Shown here: positions 12,130 to 23,697 of the stretch, piece after piece | How the letters are laid out: the number at the start of each line of letters is the position of its first letter | Position numbering within the stretch: position 1 is the stretch's first letter | Assembly: GCA_037127315.1 (NCBI GenBank) | Contig: JBBBDQ010001617.1 | Span: forward strand, 484,001-548,000 | Source: Ascarosepion bandense | Lineage: Eukaryota > Mollusca > Cephalopoda > Sepiida > Sepiidae | Length of the DNA stretch: 64,000 bases | Direction of reading: 5' to 3' | The notes under the pieces: model-generated | Seen by the model: the letters and a program-made list of their open reading frames with translations, nothing else | What the model was told of the DNA's origin: nothing | Databases searched by the model: none | Translations under genes and position numbers: made by a program

Positions 12130-12139
12130 TAAGTTTAGA
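11798..12139 (-). mobile_element. Helitron 5' half
   Basis: Reverse-strand copy of the Helitron 5' half. It ends (element 5' terminus) at TCTAAACTT on the minus strand (12131-12139) and carries the embedded (CA)n tract (12089-12127), the CGGCTGAACCGATTTTC block, the TCGAGGTACC block and the central (TA)n tract (11800-11828). The 3' half is absent. Confidence 0.75.
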
Positions 12140-12306
12140 TTTAGATTAACATAAGTTCAATTGAACAGAATATTACAGTTGCCTTTTGTGCGCCTTATTA
12201 AAGTAAGAAAACTACTTAAACATTCTACATATATCTCATAAAAAAAGATATAAATTGTTTAACAGAATTTTAAGCAATCAAAAAATCCTGAGAAGGTACA
12301 ATATAA

Positions 12307-12839
12307 TCTAAACTTATTTACAAATGGAACAGTGTGTGTGTGTGTGAGTGTGTGTGTGTTTGTGTGTGTGTGTGTTCGTTACCTATAGACTCCGAAACGG
12401 CTGAACCGATTTTCTTGAAAATTTACACAATTGTACTATAAGCGTCTGCGAGTGTTCTTAGCTAGGTTTTGTGTCGAGGTACCCCCTATAAATATCGAAA
12501 ATCGATAATCGAAAAAATCGGGTTATAAAAGGAGTGATCCGATTTTAATCAAATTTGACACACTCGTGGACAAAGACATAAAAAACGATATTCAGAAGCT
12601 TCAAAGTTGCAGTTCTTACAATAGTGCAGAAAATCGATAATATATATATATATAAGGCAACATGTTTGTGTGTGTGTGTCTGTTTATCTGTCTGTATGTC
12701 CTTTATATAAATCCACAATTTTTATCCGATTCTCACCAAACTTCACACAAATATTCTTTAGGCTGAGTCTGAGCTCCAGGATCATGGATTAGTTTTAAAG
12801 CTTTCATTACACCCGAGCAACGCCGGGCTATACTGCTAG
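12307..12839 (+). mobile_element. Helitron, non-autonomous, complete
   Basis: Starts TCTAAACTT (12307) after an A and ends with CTAG (12836-12839) before a T, as expected of insertion between A and T. A short GC hairpin (CCCG...CGGG, about 12812-12827) lies just upstream of CTAG. It carries (GT)n near the 5' end (12332-12376) and a TA tract in the middle. It encodes no replicase or helicase. It lies head to head with the inverted half copy at 11798-12139. Confidence 0.8.
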
Positions 12840-13287
12840 TTCTTTATAAAAAGGTTCGAAATACTCATCCATTAAAAAAAGATATACTTAATTGAAATTC
12901 GAATCTGAGAATTCTTTGACAGATTCACCAAAGTCGCGGGGACATTAATAATTTTTTTATCTTTGTTTTTAAACACGGTTTGGTCATTAATTTAAGAGAT
13001 TTGTCACTTTTCTGTTTTTCATCCTGGTTCTTCTTTTTCTGTTTATTTCTTCGATTTTTTTTTTTTTTTTTTTTTTACTTATGCCGTAAAATAAACAGCC
13101 TAGTTCATCTGTTGGTGATAGACAAAATTTCCTTTCCTTCTGAAACCACTCCTTGCTTGTGTAAGTAATACTGTCGTTCAGGGCTCTTTATGTTAAAAAG
13201 TGGAACGTCCGAATTCTAAACAGTAATAGAATAAAAGTAAAGAAAATATGGTTATTCCTGTTAAATAATTACATTTACGAACATATG
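12840..13287. other. no feature recognised
   Basis: T-rich sequence including a poly(T) run at 13053-13075. No coding signal. Confidence 0.4.
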
Positions 13288-13455
13288 TCAGTCAGTTAAG
13301 TGCCATACGTGATACACGCTTAGGCGATCATGTCTCGAAAGAAACATGACTGACTGGGCAGAAGATTATCCCGCAGTAGGTTGCCATTGCTTTCTGCCGT
13401 AGACTGGTTGCCGACCAAGGCTACAGAACCCAATCTGTCGTGTTATTTGACTAAT
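13288..13455 (-). mobile_element. SINE S1, 3' part only
   Basis: Reverse-strand copy of the SINE S1 3' half (CAGTCAGTTAAGTGCCATACGTG start, then the complement of the CAACCTACTGCGG block). The tRNA-like head is missing. A complete copy in the same orientation follows at 13593. Confidence 0.8.
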
Positions 13456-13489
13456 AGCTAGTTAAGAAAAAGATGTATTATATTATTAC

Positions 13490-13558
13490 GTAGTAATTAG
13501 TGGGGGATCAGTCTATTACTTCATTACAATAGAAAATCGATCCCCTACTTTATAACCA
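13490..13558. repeat. small palindromic element
   Basis: Imperfect inverted repeat of about 70 bp. The left arm contains AGTGGGGGATCA and the right arm its counterpart GATCCCCTACTTTATAACC. A relative lies at 17425-17495. The size and palindrome suggest a miniature transposable element; the class is undetermined. Confidence 0.5.
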
Positions 13559-13592
13559 GTAGAAGCCTAAATCATGTTTCCAACTATTATAT

Positions 13593-13906
13593 TCAGTCAG
13601 TCAGTTAAGTGCCATACGTGATACACGCTTGGGCGATCATGTCTCGAAAGAGACATGACTGACTGGGCAGAAGATTATCCCGCAGTAGGTTGCCATTGCT
13701 TTCTGCCGTAGACTGGTTGCCGACCAAGGCTATAGAACCCAATCTGTCCTGCTATTTAAACCCATAACTGGAAGGAAGAGACGGATTAATACCTTTCCCA
13801 AGGGTATTTGCGCGTAAGTGAATACAATGGATTTAGCTGGAATTCGAACTCGGCTCCCCGGTTTCTCGTTCCGAGCCGATATCCACTGTACCACAACTCA
13901 CATCCG
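13593..13906 (-). mobile_element. tRNA-derived SINE, family S1, complete
   Basis: Complete reverse-strand copy: tail complement at 13593, body, then the head with B-box complement (GGAATTCGAACTC, about 13840) and A-box complement (CCACTGTACCACA, about 13882). Confidence 0.85.
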
Positions 13907-14371
13907 CAACATATGTACATGAATTCAAAAGAATTAAAAAAGATTAAATATAGTATTTAGTTGAGTTAAAGCCTTTGGTTGTTGGTTCACAAAAGAAGTT
14001 ATAGTTTCGTAAAGATTTTGATCGTCAGCAAAGATTCACTTCTCCGTCTGAGCTGTTGTTATTGGAGATGAATGGCTTGGAAGTCGCTGACACATATTTC
14101 ATCTAGCATGCACCGGGAGAGTGGAACTATGTAACCACATCTTCACTTGTGTTGAATAGCTTGCAGGCAGTTGCATCTCTACTTCTGAAACTTGAAATCT
14201 GTGAGTTTTTGTAAGAATAATTTCTCAAAAGTACGCTCGAGAAAAATTAAATTTTAGTTTACTCTGCTTGGTCAAATATTTAAAATAGTGGTGTTATTCT
14301 CTAACCAATATTGTCTGTTATTGGGTAGAAAATAATGTTTGGGTGTGTTTTAATATGGTATGTATGTGGAT
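13907..14371. other. no feature recognised
   Basis: Unique-looking sequence before a solo LTR. No coding signal. Confidence 0.4.
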
Positions 14372-14375
14372 ATGT

Positions 14376-15109
14376 TATAGTGGGTTGCTTATCTCTTCTT
14401 TTCTGTTAGTAGTGGAGAGTCCGTTCTAGTGAAGGGTGGTTGTATACTGTTGCAGGTTAACGGAATTTGGCCTTGTTGTAGATAGCCCTCACTATAAGTC
14501 ATAAAATGATTACAAATCAAGAAAGGCAATTTGAGTAGAAAAATAACATTTTACATATACACATATCAATTAAGGTTTTTACAATTAAAGTAATACTTGA
14601 AGTATAGGTCCAACGGACGTTAAAATGTTCAATAAAATGCTGAAAGAGAATTAATGCTTAGGAATTTGGGAGCGTGTAAGTAAGGAATGTATTTGATGTA
14701 TTTGCTCCTGAGGTCAGCAAGTAGTTTTTGAGGCAGGGAAGAAGGAAAGAGGTAAGGGAGGCGAGCGTAGTAAGCCGCTTGACTTGGGTCAAGGGAGATA
14801 CTAATTACTCTCTTCTCCTCGAGTCGGTCTGCCTGTCGCTGCTTTCTGTATCCGCTTTTTATATTTTCTTTTTGGATCACAGCAGCTCATTTGGGATTTC
14901 ACACTTGTATTTGGTTCTTGGTTTCCCATTGGCTGATAAATAAAATTCGCGTAGGCTCGCGAACTGGAAATTTAATATTTAATTAATTTTTAGTTTTCAA
15001 CCGGAACATCTGCGCGGAGCCTGCGGCGCAGCGACGACTTTTGGTCATTTGCTTTTTGGTCGTGAAAGCGCAAACATCCGGTCCATCACTTTTGCTCGGT
15101 ATCACCACA
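14376..15109 (-). mobile_element. solo-LTR-like element, family A, copy 3
   Basis: A 734-bp reverse-strand copy flanked by a perfect 4-bp duplication, ATGT at 14372-14375 and at 15110-15113. On the minus strand it runs from TGTGGTGATACC to CCCACTATA. It keeps the CCAAT and TATA-like blocks. The open frames over 14629-14943 lie wholly inside the element. Confidence 0.75.
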
Positions 15110-15113
15110 ATGT

Positions 15114-15700
15114 AACTGTGTTGGAACTACAGTTTTTTCCTATACTTGGGTCCTACTTCGTGTCATTCTTGTACTCTTCTGACATTTTCTGCTCAACTCG
15201 ACTTCAAAAAGGCTCCAGATATGAATCTGGAATTTTAAATTTGTGTGAGTAGTCAAAAAAAAAAAAAAAAAAAAAAAAAATCCAAAATTGTATATATTTT
15301 GACATTTGAAATTTAAACCATCCACCATTGACAGATTTACTTGGGCGGGTTCTTTTTGAGCCATTTTACTTTAGAAAGTTTAAAATGTTTCACATGAAAT
15401 TTATTAATTTTTTTTATTAACCGTTTGGCTGACTTCAATTTAAAAAAAAACACTTTTCTTAAAAGCAAGTGAAATAAACAAACCTACACTGTTATAATAT
15501 TTATTTATTTTTTATCTTCTTGGGGGTCTCATAATAAGTTACTGATGTACGATTTAATTTAGGTAGCTGTGATTACAAGTTATTCCAGGTATTGAAACTA
15601 AATATTTTAAAAACATAACACGAACTGTTTATGCAATGCATGAAAATTAAATGCATGAAAATTAAACAAGTGAATTTAGAATGAAACTCAAGACAAGATA
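15114..15700. other. no gene; poly(A) tract
   Basis: Contains a long A run at about 15254-15280 and AT-rich sequence otherwise. Confidence 0.5.
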
Positions 15701-15719
15701 AATGAGAATTTATTTGATG

Positions 15720-16560
15720 TTTCTACACGTTCTAGTGAGTTTAATAAAACGATTGAGAAGAACGGAAAAGTTCACTTATACACAATTAGGTGTACTTGTG
15801 GTGAATACGAAATAAACATAGCTCTCTTTTCTTCACTTTTTTCAAATTAGCGAGCCTGTAAGAAAATTTGTTTTGATCAATAGAAAAAGAGATTGGCTTC
15901 GAGCTGAAGAAAAGACCAAGGCAAAGTTTAATGAGTCTACATAAAAAATTACTTTAATCAATGAAAAGGAAGCGGCTTACAAACTGAGAAAAAGTAAAAA
16001 GCCGATGTCAAATCGCTGTTTGATATAAATAGGCAGAGAAAGTGGAATCAAAGAGAAAAGAAAGACAGTGTCACGCGTCTGAAAAATGCTGGTGCCAAAT
16101 TACACGCTGATACATTATCAGCCTCTAATGAGAGCAGAAAAATTAAAAAAAACTCTATTCGACTCCTAAGTTAAGGACCTTGAAATATATCTTTTTATTC
16201 ATGTTGATTACAACCGTATAAGTTTGATGTGAGAAACGAAATCTTTCAATTTGTTTTAAGCCCTTTGGAGTATTATTTTGTGTCCGATATTTTAATATGA
16301 ACATTTTCTCTTCTTGAAAATTCATCGAAACTAAGCACCTTTAATGTTTGGTTATTTGTCCTGAAACAAGCTACTGAAATTTCAAATGTGTAAATTTGTA
16401 AATAAATTCCTTATCTTGTTTCGTTAAAAGTAACACGTGTTTTTCCTCGTCATTAGTCCTACATACTTTATGCTAAATAAAACCCTAGAGAAGAAGGGAA
16501 AATTTCACTTACACACATTGAGGTGTGTTGTAGTGGAATACGGCCTTATAGTTCAAACGT
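15720..16560 (+). mobile_element. dispersed repeat, family C, diverged
   Basis: The stretch 15780-16000 (GTGGTGAATACGAAATAAA, then GAAAAAGACCAAGGCAAA-like and CCAATGAAAAG-like blocks) matches 48310-48500. The motif AGAAGAACGGAAAAGTTCAC near 15750 recurs in altered form near 16490, suggesting repeated ends. Class unknown; an LTR is possible. Confidence 0.4.
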
Positions 16561-16699
16561 TTTAATTTTATAGCTTCGGTGATTAACAACGAACACATGG
16601 ACAAATGATGAACGACAGAAATTCTGGTTTTTGGTAACAAGAAAACAATATATTATTGTTTTAACTTTTGTTGTTATTATTGTCGGGTTAACTCTCACA

Positions 16700-17400
16700 A
16701 CAGACCTCAAGTAGAATGACTACCATAGAATCCATAGTTAAATCCGCTGCTAAGAAAGTTGGTTCTCTGTGTAGGGCCAGGAAGTTTTTCCTGTCTGAAA
16801 CAATCCTAGTCTGGTGCTCCTGCTATCCACTTAGGGGTCCTTGACAAAATCCAACGGAGAATCTGTAATGAGATCGATCCCGACTTGGCAGCTCAGAAAC
16901 AGTCACTTTCTCGCCCGCGCAATGTGGCTTCCCCGTGTCTCTTATACAAATACTTTCACGACTTCTGCTCCGATGAACTTAGCTCACTGTTGCCCCCTAT
17001 ATATGAACTTACTCGAGCCACAAGATCAGCAACTAGGTCCCACCCTTTTAGTGTGAAACCAATAAAATGCAAATGCAAATTCTACTCCATCAGCTTTTCT
17101 CGCACTTCCCGCCTGTGAAATTCCCTTCCGTTTACTTGCTTTCCCGACAGCTACAATCTCCAAGAATTTAAATGTAAAGTCAATAGTCATCTCCTATCTC
17201 ACTAACCTGCATCCTCTCTCTCTCTCTCTCTTTCGTGCTCCTTTCTCCATCCACTCCATTCTCATCAGTATTCTCATCCTTCTCTTACCCACTTCCTGAC
17301 ACCCCCTATAACCTGTCATTCTTTTCATAACCTTCCTCCTATGTAACCCTCTGCAAAACAGTGGCAGTAAAATGCCTTGCTTGGGGCGATATGATTATAA
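16700..17400 (+). mobile_element. non-LTR retrotransposon 3' end
   Basis: 5'-truncated LINE copy. It encodes the post-RT C-terminal region with disruptions (KSAAKKVGSLCRARKFFLSE, then SLLYKYFHDFCSDEL and ATRSHPFSVKPIKCKCKFYS-type blocks around 16730-17060). The family 3' UTR follows with the terminal CAGTGGCAGTAAAATGCC and GCTTGGGGCGATATGATTA signature. Confidence 0.75.
17217..17231. repeat. (CT)n microsatellite
   Basis: Short CT run in the LINE 3' UTR. Confidence 0.8.
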
Positions 17401-17424
17401 AAAAATGTTCTATACTATTATGGC

Positions 17425-17495
17425 GTGGATAAAAAGTGGGGGATCAATTCTATATTACAATCAATAAATAATCTGATCCTTCACTTTATGGCCAC
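17425..17495. repeat. small palindromic element
   Basis: Inverted repeat of about 71 bp: left arm GTGGATAAAAAGTGGGGGATC, right arm its near complement ending TTTATGGCCAC. It separates a LINE 3' end from a second copy of the same LINE tail. Confidence 0.55.
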
Positions 17496-17509
17496 AGTTC
17501 ATCCTTTCT

Positions 17510-17700
17510 CTCATGCTCCTTTCTCCGTCCACATCATTCTCATGAGTATTCTCATCCTTCTCTTACCCACTTCCTGACACCCCTATAACCTGTCACTCTT
17601 TTTCATTCCTATGTAACCCCCTGCAAAACAGTGGCAGTAGAATGCCTTGCTTGGGGCGATATTATTATAAAAATTATAAAATATTCATGACGTGTACAAA
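17510..17700 (+). repeat. duplicated LINE 3' tail
   Basis: A second, closely similar copy of the LINE 3' UTR (TCATGCTCCTTTCTCCGTCC to GCTTGGGGCGATATTATTA) directly after the small palindromic element. Confidence 0.7.
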
Positions 17701-17835
17701 AGAGAAAGTTGCAATTATGTGTTGGGAAAGAGTAGAAAAAGTAATTGGGACTATAAAATTAATTGTTCATGAATTAATGTTGGAATAAATTCTCTCTCTC
17801 TTTCATGTTCTATAAAAAAGCAAGTACACAAAACA

Positions 17836-19260
17836 GTTTTTTTAATCATTTCACCCCAAGCAAGGCATTCCACTGCCACTATAGCGCAGGGGGTTGCATA
17901 GAGCGATTGGATATAGGAAATGTCAGAAGGAGAGTATTAGACGAGTAAAGAGGTACATAGGAAGAGTGTTTGAGAGAATGGGTGCGAGTTAGTGTGTTAG
18001 GAGGTGTCTGTTGACCTGTTGTCGGGGAAGCAAGTATGCGGAAGAGAATTAGACAGGCGGGAAGTGCGAGAAAAGAAACTGTTGGAGTAGAAATTGCGGT
18101 TAAATTTTATCGGTTTCACTGTAAAAGGGTGGGACCTAGTTGCTAATCTAGTATCTCGTGCAAATTCGTACCTAGGGGGCACCAGTGATCTAAGTTCATA
18201 GGAGCAGAAGCCGTGAAAGTATTTATAGAAGAGTCACAGGGAAGCCACGTCATGCCGGTGAGAGAGTGACTGCAGGCAATCAGCCAAATCGGTATCGATC
18301 ACATTACAGATTCTCCGTTGTATTTTGTCAAGAAGCCCGAGGAGAATAGAAGGGGCACCCGACCAGATATTCAATACATGGGCGGATGGTAGATTTGTAT
18401 ATGTGCAGGATAGATTCAAACAGAAAGAACTTCCGGGCCCTGCACAGAGAACCGACTTTCATAGCAGCGGATTTAGCAATGGATTCGATGTAGTCATTTC
18501 ACTTGAGGTCCGCTGAGAGTGTCAGTCCAAGCAGGCGTAGTGTTTTACTCTCTGGGAGGCAAGCCTGTTCCATGCTAATGGGAGGTAGGTGCGGTTGTCT
18601 ATGGTGGTTAATTGATAGCAGCTTCGTTTTGGAAGAATTGAAATTTACGAGCCATTTCTTACCCCAATCCACCGCGGATTGGAGGTTCTTTTCAAGCTCG
18701 GCAGCGAGGTTCGCCTTGTCGCTCACACCAGATTTTTGATCGAGGCGAGAGTAAACTGTGGTGTCATCGGCGTACATGTCTACGTGGGATGTTATGGCAT
18801 CGGGAAGATCATTGATGTAGACCAGAAAGAGCCTACGACCTAGGATAGAGCCTTGAGGGACACCCGCGTTTGTAGGGTAGTTCTGGGAGGTATGTCCGTT
18901 TAATACCACCTTCAATGTGCGGTTAGAGAGGAATGACTGGATTAGGTCCAACAAAAGTCCAGTTATACTATAGCTTCGCAGTTTCCGTAGAAGGCCAGCA
19001 TGCCAGACTCTGTCGAACCCTTTAGAGATATCCAAGGCAACGGTTCGGGCTTCACCATTCTTGTTGAGAGCCTGGTATATATACTCGGTGATGGTCGTTA
19101 GAATATCAGCAGTAGACCTGGTGAAGCGGAAGCCACACTGTTTGTCCGAGAGGAGCTTGTGGGCTGTGAGATGATGAACGACCTCGGCGTTGATAATGGC
19201 TTCGAACACTTTGCCAACGAAAAAGAGTTGCTTGTAAGTGAGTTCAAAATCGGTACCTCC
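17836..19260 (-). mobile_element. non-LTR retrotransposon, 5' truncated
   Basis: Minus-strand LINE of the family seen at 38030 and 59910. From its 5' side (19260) it contains a reverse-transcriptase frame (18499-19209), a frameshifted C-terminal region (18000-18420, with LFYKYFHGF- and TRLATRSHPFTVKPIK-type blocks), the 3' UTR and a poly(A) tail, seen as the T run at 17837-17843. It is truncated or rearranged upstream of the VFEAI block. Confidence 0.85.
18499..19209 (-). pseudogene. LINE reverse transcriptase fragment
   Basis: The longest uninterrupted coding stretch in the window, 236 residues. It covers reverse-transcriptase motifs in order: LDISKGFD around residues 59-66 (first catalytic Asp at 60), GVPQGSILG at 116-124 and YADD at 146-149 (catalytic pair). 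These motifs and the YINDLP block resemble Jockey/CR1-type non-LTR elements; the clade is a judgement from memory. It lacks the endonuclease and its own start. The frame ends where the C-terminal region continues in another frame, so the element is inactive. It copies its own RNA in the family; it has no host role I can see. Confidence 0.85.
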
Positions 19261-19379
19261 ACTATATCGCTAAAAAGAAGCATAGTATGAATAAAAAATA
19301 CCCCAAACTTAATGAAAACGAACTTTTTCCATCAAAATGTTTATATTATTAAGAGGAAAGGTCAAAGTCTTTTTAATTT

Positions 19380-19555
19380 ACACTATTTACATTATTCGGA
19401 CTATTGTCCTCATCTTTGTTGCCATTTGTACGACGTTTGGGCCGTTGTACGCTCCGGCCTTCTTCAGGTGCTAGGAATTTCGAACCGAACCCTTTATTAC
19501 AATCACTGGGGTATATCATTCTCATTCCTTGCGCAAACCCTCTTTTGGTAGTCAT
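19380..19555 (+). repeat. dispersed repeat, family E
   Basis: Matches 24690-24840 in the same orientation and 24986-25127 in reverse. The shared core includes GACTATTGTCCTCATC, GTACGACGTTTGGGCCGTTG and GGTGCTAGGAATTTCGAA. Family class unknown. A shorter diverged piece is at 30808-30875. Confidence 0.7.
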
Positions 19556-19679
19556 AAGTTATCTCCCTCTAACCCTCTAAGTTAATTGTAGCCTGGTATT
19601 GAACTCACAACTCTTTGCGTCAAATCACTGGAATTAACTAACGTCTGTATTCAATTTTGTCCATCACTATAGTTGCATT

Positions 19680-19925
19680 GCCTTTGTCAAGAATTTAAAT
19701 GTAAAGTCAATAGTCATGTATCTCACTAACTTGCATCCTCTCTCTCATGCTCCTTTCTTCGTTCACTCTCTACTCTCATGTGTTTTCATCCTTCTCTTAC
19801 CCTCTTCCTGACATCCCCTGTGACCTGTCACTCTTTCTCATAACTTACCTCCTATATAACCTCCAGCAAAACAGTGGCAGTCTCAGTAAAATGTCTTGCT
19901 TGGGGAGACACGAATATAAAAAAAA
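19680..19925 (+). mobile_element. LINE 3' tail only
   Basis: Short truncated copy of the LINE 3' UTR (AAGAATTTAAATGTAAAGTC start, GCTTGGGGAGACACGAATA end, A-rich tail to 19925). Confidence 0.7.
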
Positions 19926-20366
19926 TATCTAAGCTACGCTTCGTAAATTGTTATCGAATAAGTACTCCAAAAATTCATTTCGAATAAAATGAAATAAATT
20001 TTTAAGAAATGACGTTTTAATGTTTTTGGTTTTTGAATGGAGAATTTACAATAAAGTTTCTAGTAAACTGAATCCCCGTATTAATAAAATTTACGTTTAA
20101 AAGTTTAGCTTCTTTTTTTTTTTTCTTCGTAGTGATATCGAGTGCTTCAAGTTAAAAACTTACCACCTTCATTACTTATTTTAAGAAAAATTCACATATT
20201 TAAATTTTTTTTGAATGAATTTATTTCCTTTCCTTCACAAAATGAATTAATTTCTAATTATTTTTCTTAAAGCGTACTTTTAGTTATTTTCCCCCAGTAT
20301 TTTTCAAGTCACCGGTTTAGTGACCGACTTGCAAATTATTAATATTATAGACCTAATAATCTGTTT
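19926..20366. other. repeat-free AT-rich sequence
   Basis: No family match in the window. It leads into the candidate promoter and first exon. Confidence 0.4.
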
Positions 20367-20500
20367 TATATAAATAATTTTACTTTTCCCATTATACAAG
20401 CTCATTTTGTTGTTCTGATTTCACATCAGTGAAACGTTCTTATTTTATGCAAATAGGTTTTTGTACTGAAGTTAAATCTGTAATAAACGCATATTATGTC
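20367..20500 (+). promoter_or_regulatory. candidate promoter region
   Basis: A TATATAAATA box-like motif at 20367-20376 and a perfect octamer ATGCAAAT at 20447-20454 (the consensus bound by POU-domain factors) lie upstream of a splice-donor-bearing stretch. Such motifs are common by chance in AT-rich DNA, so support is weak. Confidence 0.25.
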
Positions 20501-20672
20501 ACCTCTGGTCATCCGTAGTCTTGGACCTTAGCTTTATACGTGGGTGCTGTGAATATAGAAGTTGCTTTTTGGTTGGTTCCGCCCGTGTCCAAGGTAAACA
20601 CATTGGTCGACTTCCTGAAAGTAAAAACACCCACTGCCAACACAACTACATTTATTAGTGAAGTGAAGTCAG
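20500..20672 (+). other. candidate untranslated first exon
   Basis: Higher-complexity, higher-GC stretch with no ATG from 20500 to its end. It finishes at AAGTCAG|GTGAGT, a near-perfect donor (GT at 20673). It lies in the repeat-poor block 19.9-22.9 kb. It could be the 5' UTR exon of the gene whose start codon lies at 58161. The link to exon 2 is inferred from strand and order only; the start at 20500 is arbitrary. Confidence 0.35.
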
Positions 20673-21512
20673 GTGAGTCACTCGTGTCTCGGTTTTGACC
20701 AACTTTACGCCATCAAACTTGCTTAACTGCTTGGCTTTTTTTTTTTCTAATTACTTTCAAACCAACTTTTACTTTAACTAAGTAAACAAATTTATTAATG
20801 AACGCGTTTTTTTTTCTTTAATTAATTGACAAACTTTCTTTCGAGCCGTACTTAACTTTTCAATTTCTGTTTTGTTTGAGATTTTTTATTATTTTTTTGT
20901 TGTGATGAAATAGATTTTTCTCTTTGTCTCGACATTGAGTTGAGGAGTAAAAATCAAAATAAAAAATAACAACACAAACTCACTTCCTTGAAAGTGCTAA
21001 CCCACCATCACTTCTATTTTACATTATGTAACAATTTGGTACTTGACTTAATTTATCTCTCTAAGTAGGGGAAGGGGGTCTGTTTTTTACTTTTATCATG
21101 ATGTTAGGTTAGGTTAGGACTTCTAGGCCTCACGGCCTGACGTGTGTCCCTTTCTTAAATCCCCTCTCTTAGCGTTGGGACATGGCCGAGATGGAGAGAA
21201 AATAAATTATGTGATAAAACAAAAGAAAGACAATACGATTTTTGTTTTCAAACAATGAATTTAAGATCGGAATGAATTTAGTATTTCTCTTTGGAGATTC
21301 AACAACAAAAAAAAACAAAAAAAAAATCTCTTTGTGGGAGTAGATCGAAATTAGTGTTACTGTTTAGTGTTGTAATACAAGCTAACTAGTTTTTTTTCTT
21401 CCCTCGTGTTTCTAAAATAATTTTTTATTTTAAATATAAACAATGAGAGAAATAAAAAAGCAGTGTTTTTTTGTTTTTTTGTTGTTTTTTAACTGCTCTC
21501 CTATTTTTTCCT

Positions 21513-21549
<37 letters not shown>

Positions 21550-22940
21550 TCATTTGTGGGCTGGGAGATTGTATTTTTTAATTTCGGTCACTTTTCCAAA
21601 TATTAAACGGAGAACTTGTCGGACTCGAAAATCAACATGTGTATTCTTAACTTTTACCCCTATTTGAACATCGACCCGTCTCTCCGATAGTCATAAAATT
21701 TGCATGCTATTCAATCCTGAAAAGGGCTATTTTATTTCTTTTTTTTTTTTTTATTTAATTACCCTTTAAAGCTTTCCTCGAAGAAGCAATGACCTATGTA
21801 AATAAAGAAGTAAAAAAAAAAAAACGTTAAAATGAGTTCAACTAAAAAGAATATCCTCGGTGCCGTTGACACGGGTTTCAGTCAAAAAGGAGTGGATAAT
21901 TTGTGGGCGAACCTAAAACACGCCTTTATCCGGGTGCTATTAAATTCCTCAGTTATTTCGTCCATGACATAAATTAAATAGCCAACATGACTTCATCAGT
22001 AGAACAAACATTTTCTCTTGTTACTTTTAACACTTTCAGGAGCTGAGATTGTGTAATCTCAAACCAAATAAATGTCTTATTTTAAATTCGAATTAATGTA
22101 CGTACATGATCGCTTCGTATTCAAAATTTTAATTTTATTTTCGTTGAGCGAGAAAAAAAAATCTTGATATATAATAAATTTCCCCAATTTTTAAAAACAA
22201 ATTTCGAGTTCTGACGAAAGTTAAATTTTTGAATTTTTTGTTTTTTTGTTTTCTCAAGCCAACCAAACTCTTCCCACTCACTAAACACAGTTCGTTTTTG
22301 AGAAAATCTTTCAGAAATCCTTTCGTTTTAGGCTGTCCAACCTCAGGCGAATTTTCACTGTAACTTCAAATTTTTTTTCGTTTCTCTGTGGCTGGCTGGC
22401 TGGTAACAGAGCCTTCTTGATGTTCTCCTTGATATCAGCGCTTTCTTTGATGTTGACCTGTTTTCCTCTCTTGCTGTTAAAAGGTCTTCTCGTATCAAAT
22501 GACCTGAGCCTGATTTATTAAAAACATTTAGGCTTACCTCTGACTAGGATGTTATTAGAGTTTGAGACCACGTCTCTCATTGGTCAATATATACGAAAAA
22601 ATAATTTCCATGAACTGAAAATGAATCCTTCAGATTTTGTCAGGTTTTAACCGCTAAACCGAAAATTTAAATCTGTAACAAATTTCACACAAACCGTCTA
22701 GCCTACTTAAAAATACACTTCTCTCAAAAAGAACGTGCATTAAGAAAAATTAATTAATAAACAACCTTGACAATTATACATTTAAACAAGGGCAACATTT
22801 TTAAAATAAAATTAAATTAAATAAAATTTCTATAACATTCAGTACCTTGAAAACCAAGCTAGTTATCACCGAATAGACCCCGAGCTTTCACCAAAATGAA
22901 TGGATGTTCCCTCATGGAGACCCCCCCATGCCTTGAGCGC
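20673..22940. other. repeat-poor non-coding block
   Basis: About 2.3 kb with no recognised element family. It has long T runs (about 21518-21545) and a short TTAGG triplet repeat at 21104-21118. It would be the start of a long first intron. No coding signal. Confidence 0.45.
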
Positions 22941-23300
22941 CTCTTAGGCCTTATATAACTCGGACGTCAAATGGAGCTCGTACATACGATCCATCGCTAA
23001 AGATGCTGGAAAAATAGTTGGTTCCCTGTACCTTTCCACTAAATACCTGACTCCTCCTGTCATCTGCATTTACAAAAGTTAGATCAGCCTGGAAATAGAG
23101 TACTTCTGCCATGTATGGGAGGGAATTGCCCGGTCTTCACTTTCGAATCTCGATAGAATCCAAAAGCGTCTCCGCGTCCCTGTAGGTGACATTATTTTCC
23201 TGCCTACAACCCCTTTCCCACAGACAAATCTCACCAGCCTTTCGCTGGTCTATTGCTATTTTTATAGAAAGTGTTAAGACTAATTACATTCCTTGGGTCT
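22940..23300 (+). mobile_element. diverged LINE C-terminal fragment
   Basis: Translation in one frame gives WSSYIRSIAKDAGKIVGSLY and, after a stop, LDRIQKRLRVPVGD. These align by position with the WKPHI-KSAAKKVGSL and L-KIQRRI-NVIG blocks of the LINE family at 16740 and 39050, but the DNA is clearly different. It is a separate, older LINE lineage with stops. Confidence 0.55.
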
Positions 23301-23697
23301 TATTTCTTCGTACACTTGGTAGACGATGTTGATTTTTCTGCTCAAGATCATCCTTATCTCAGCTATGAATACCTCTGTCATCAGCATAGAGCCCCCCCCC
23401 TCCATATCATCAAGAGGGAAAGCAGGATCCTTGTCTTGTCTTGTCTTCGTGGATTCGTTTAAGATGAGGTATGGAATGCTTTGCTTAAATGGTCAGTGCC
23501 GATCTCATCACATATGTGTTTGTAAATGCGCAGAATATAGTCTAGGAAGTGATGACATAGATTAGGGTTCTCGCTTCCTCCTTGTCATACACCTGATGAA
23601 GATTGAAATGTTTCTGTATTGTGGTCCTTGTCAATTGTGTTAAATTCTGTAGATCGATACAGTTCCGCTATTAGATTGATATATTCAGTGTATTCGG

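Noticed and set aside
14629..14943. Two opposed frames as possible small genes
   Set aside because: Both lie inside a family A LTR-like repeat bounded by a target duplication.
21104..21118. Short TTAGG repeat resembling telomere sequence
   Set aside because: Only three units in unique sequence, far too short to indicate a telomere or an internal telomeric site.
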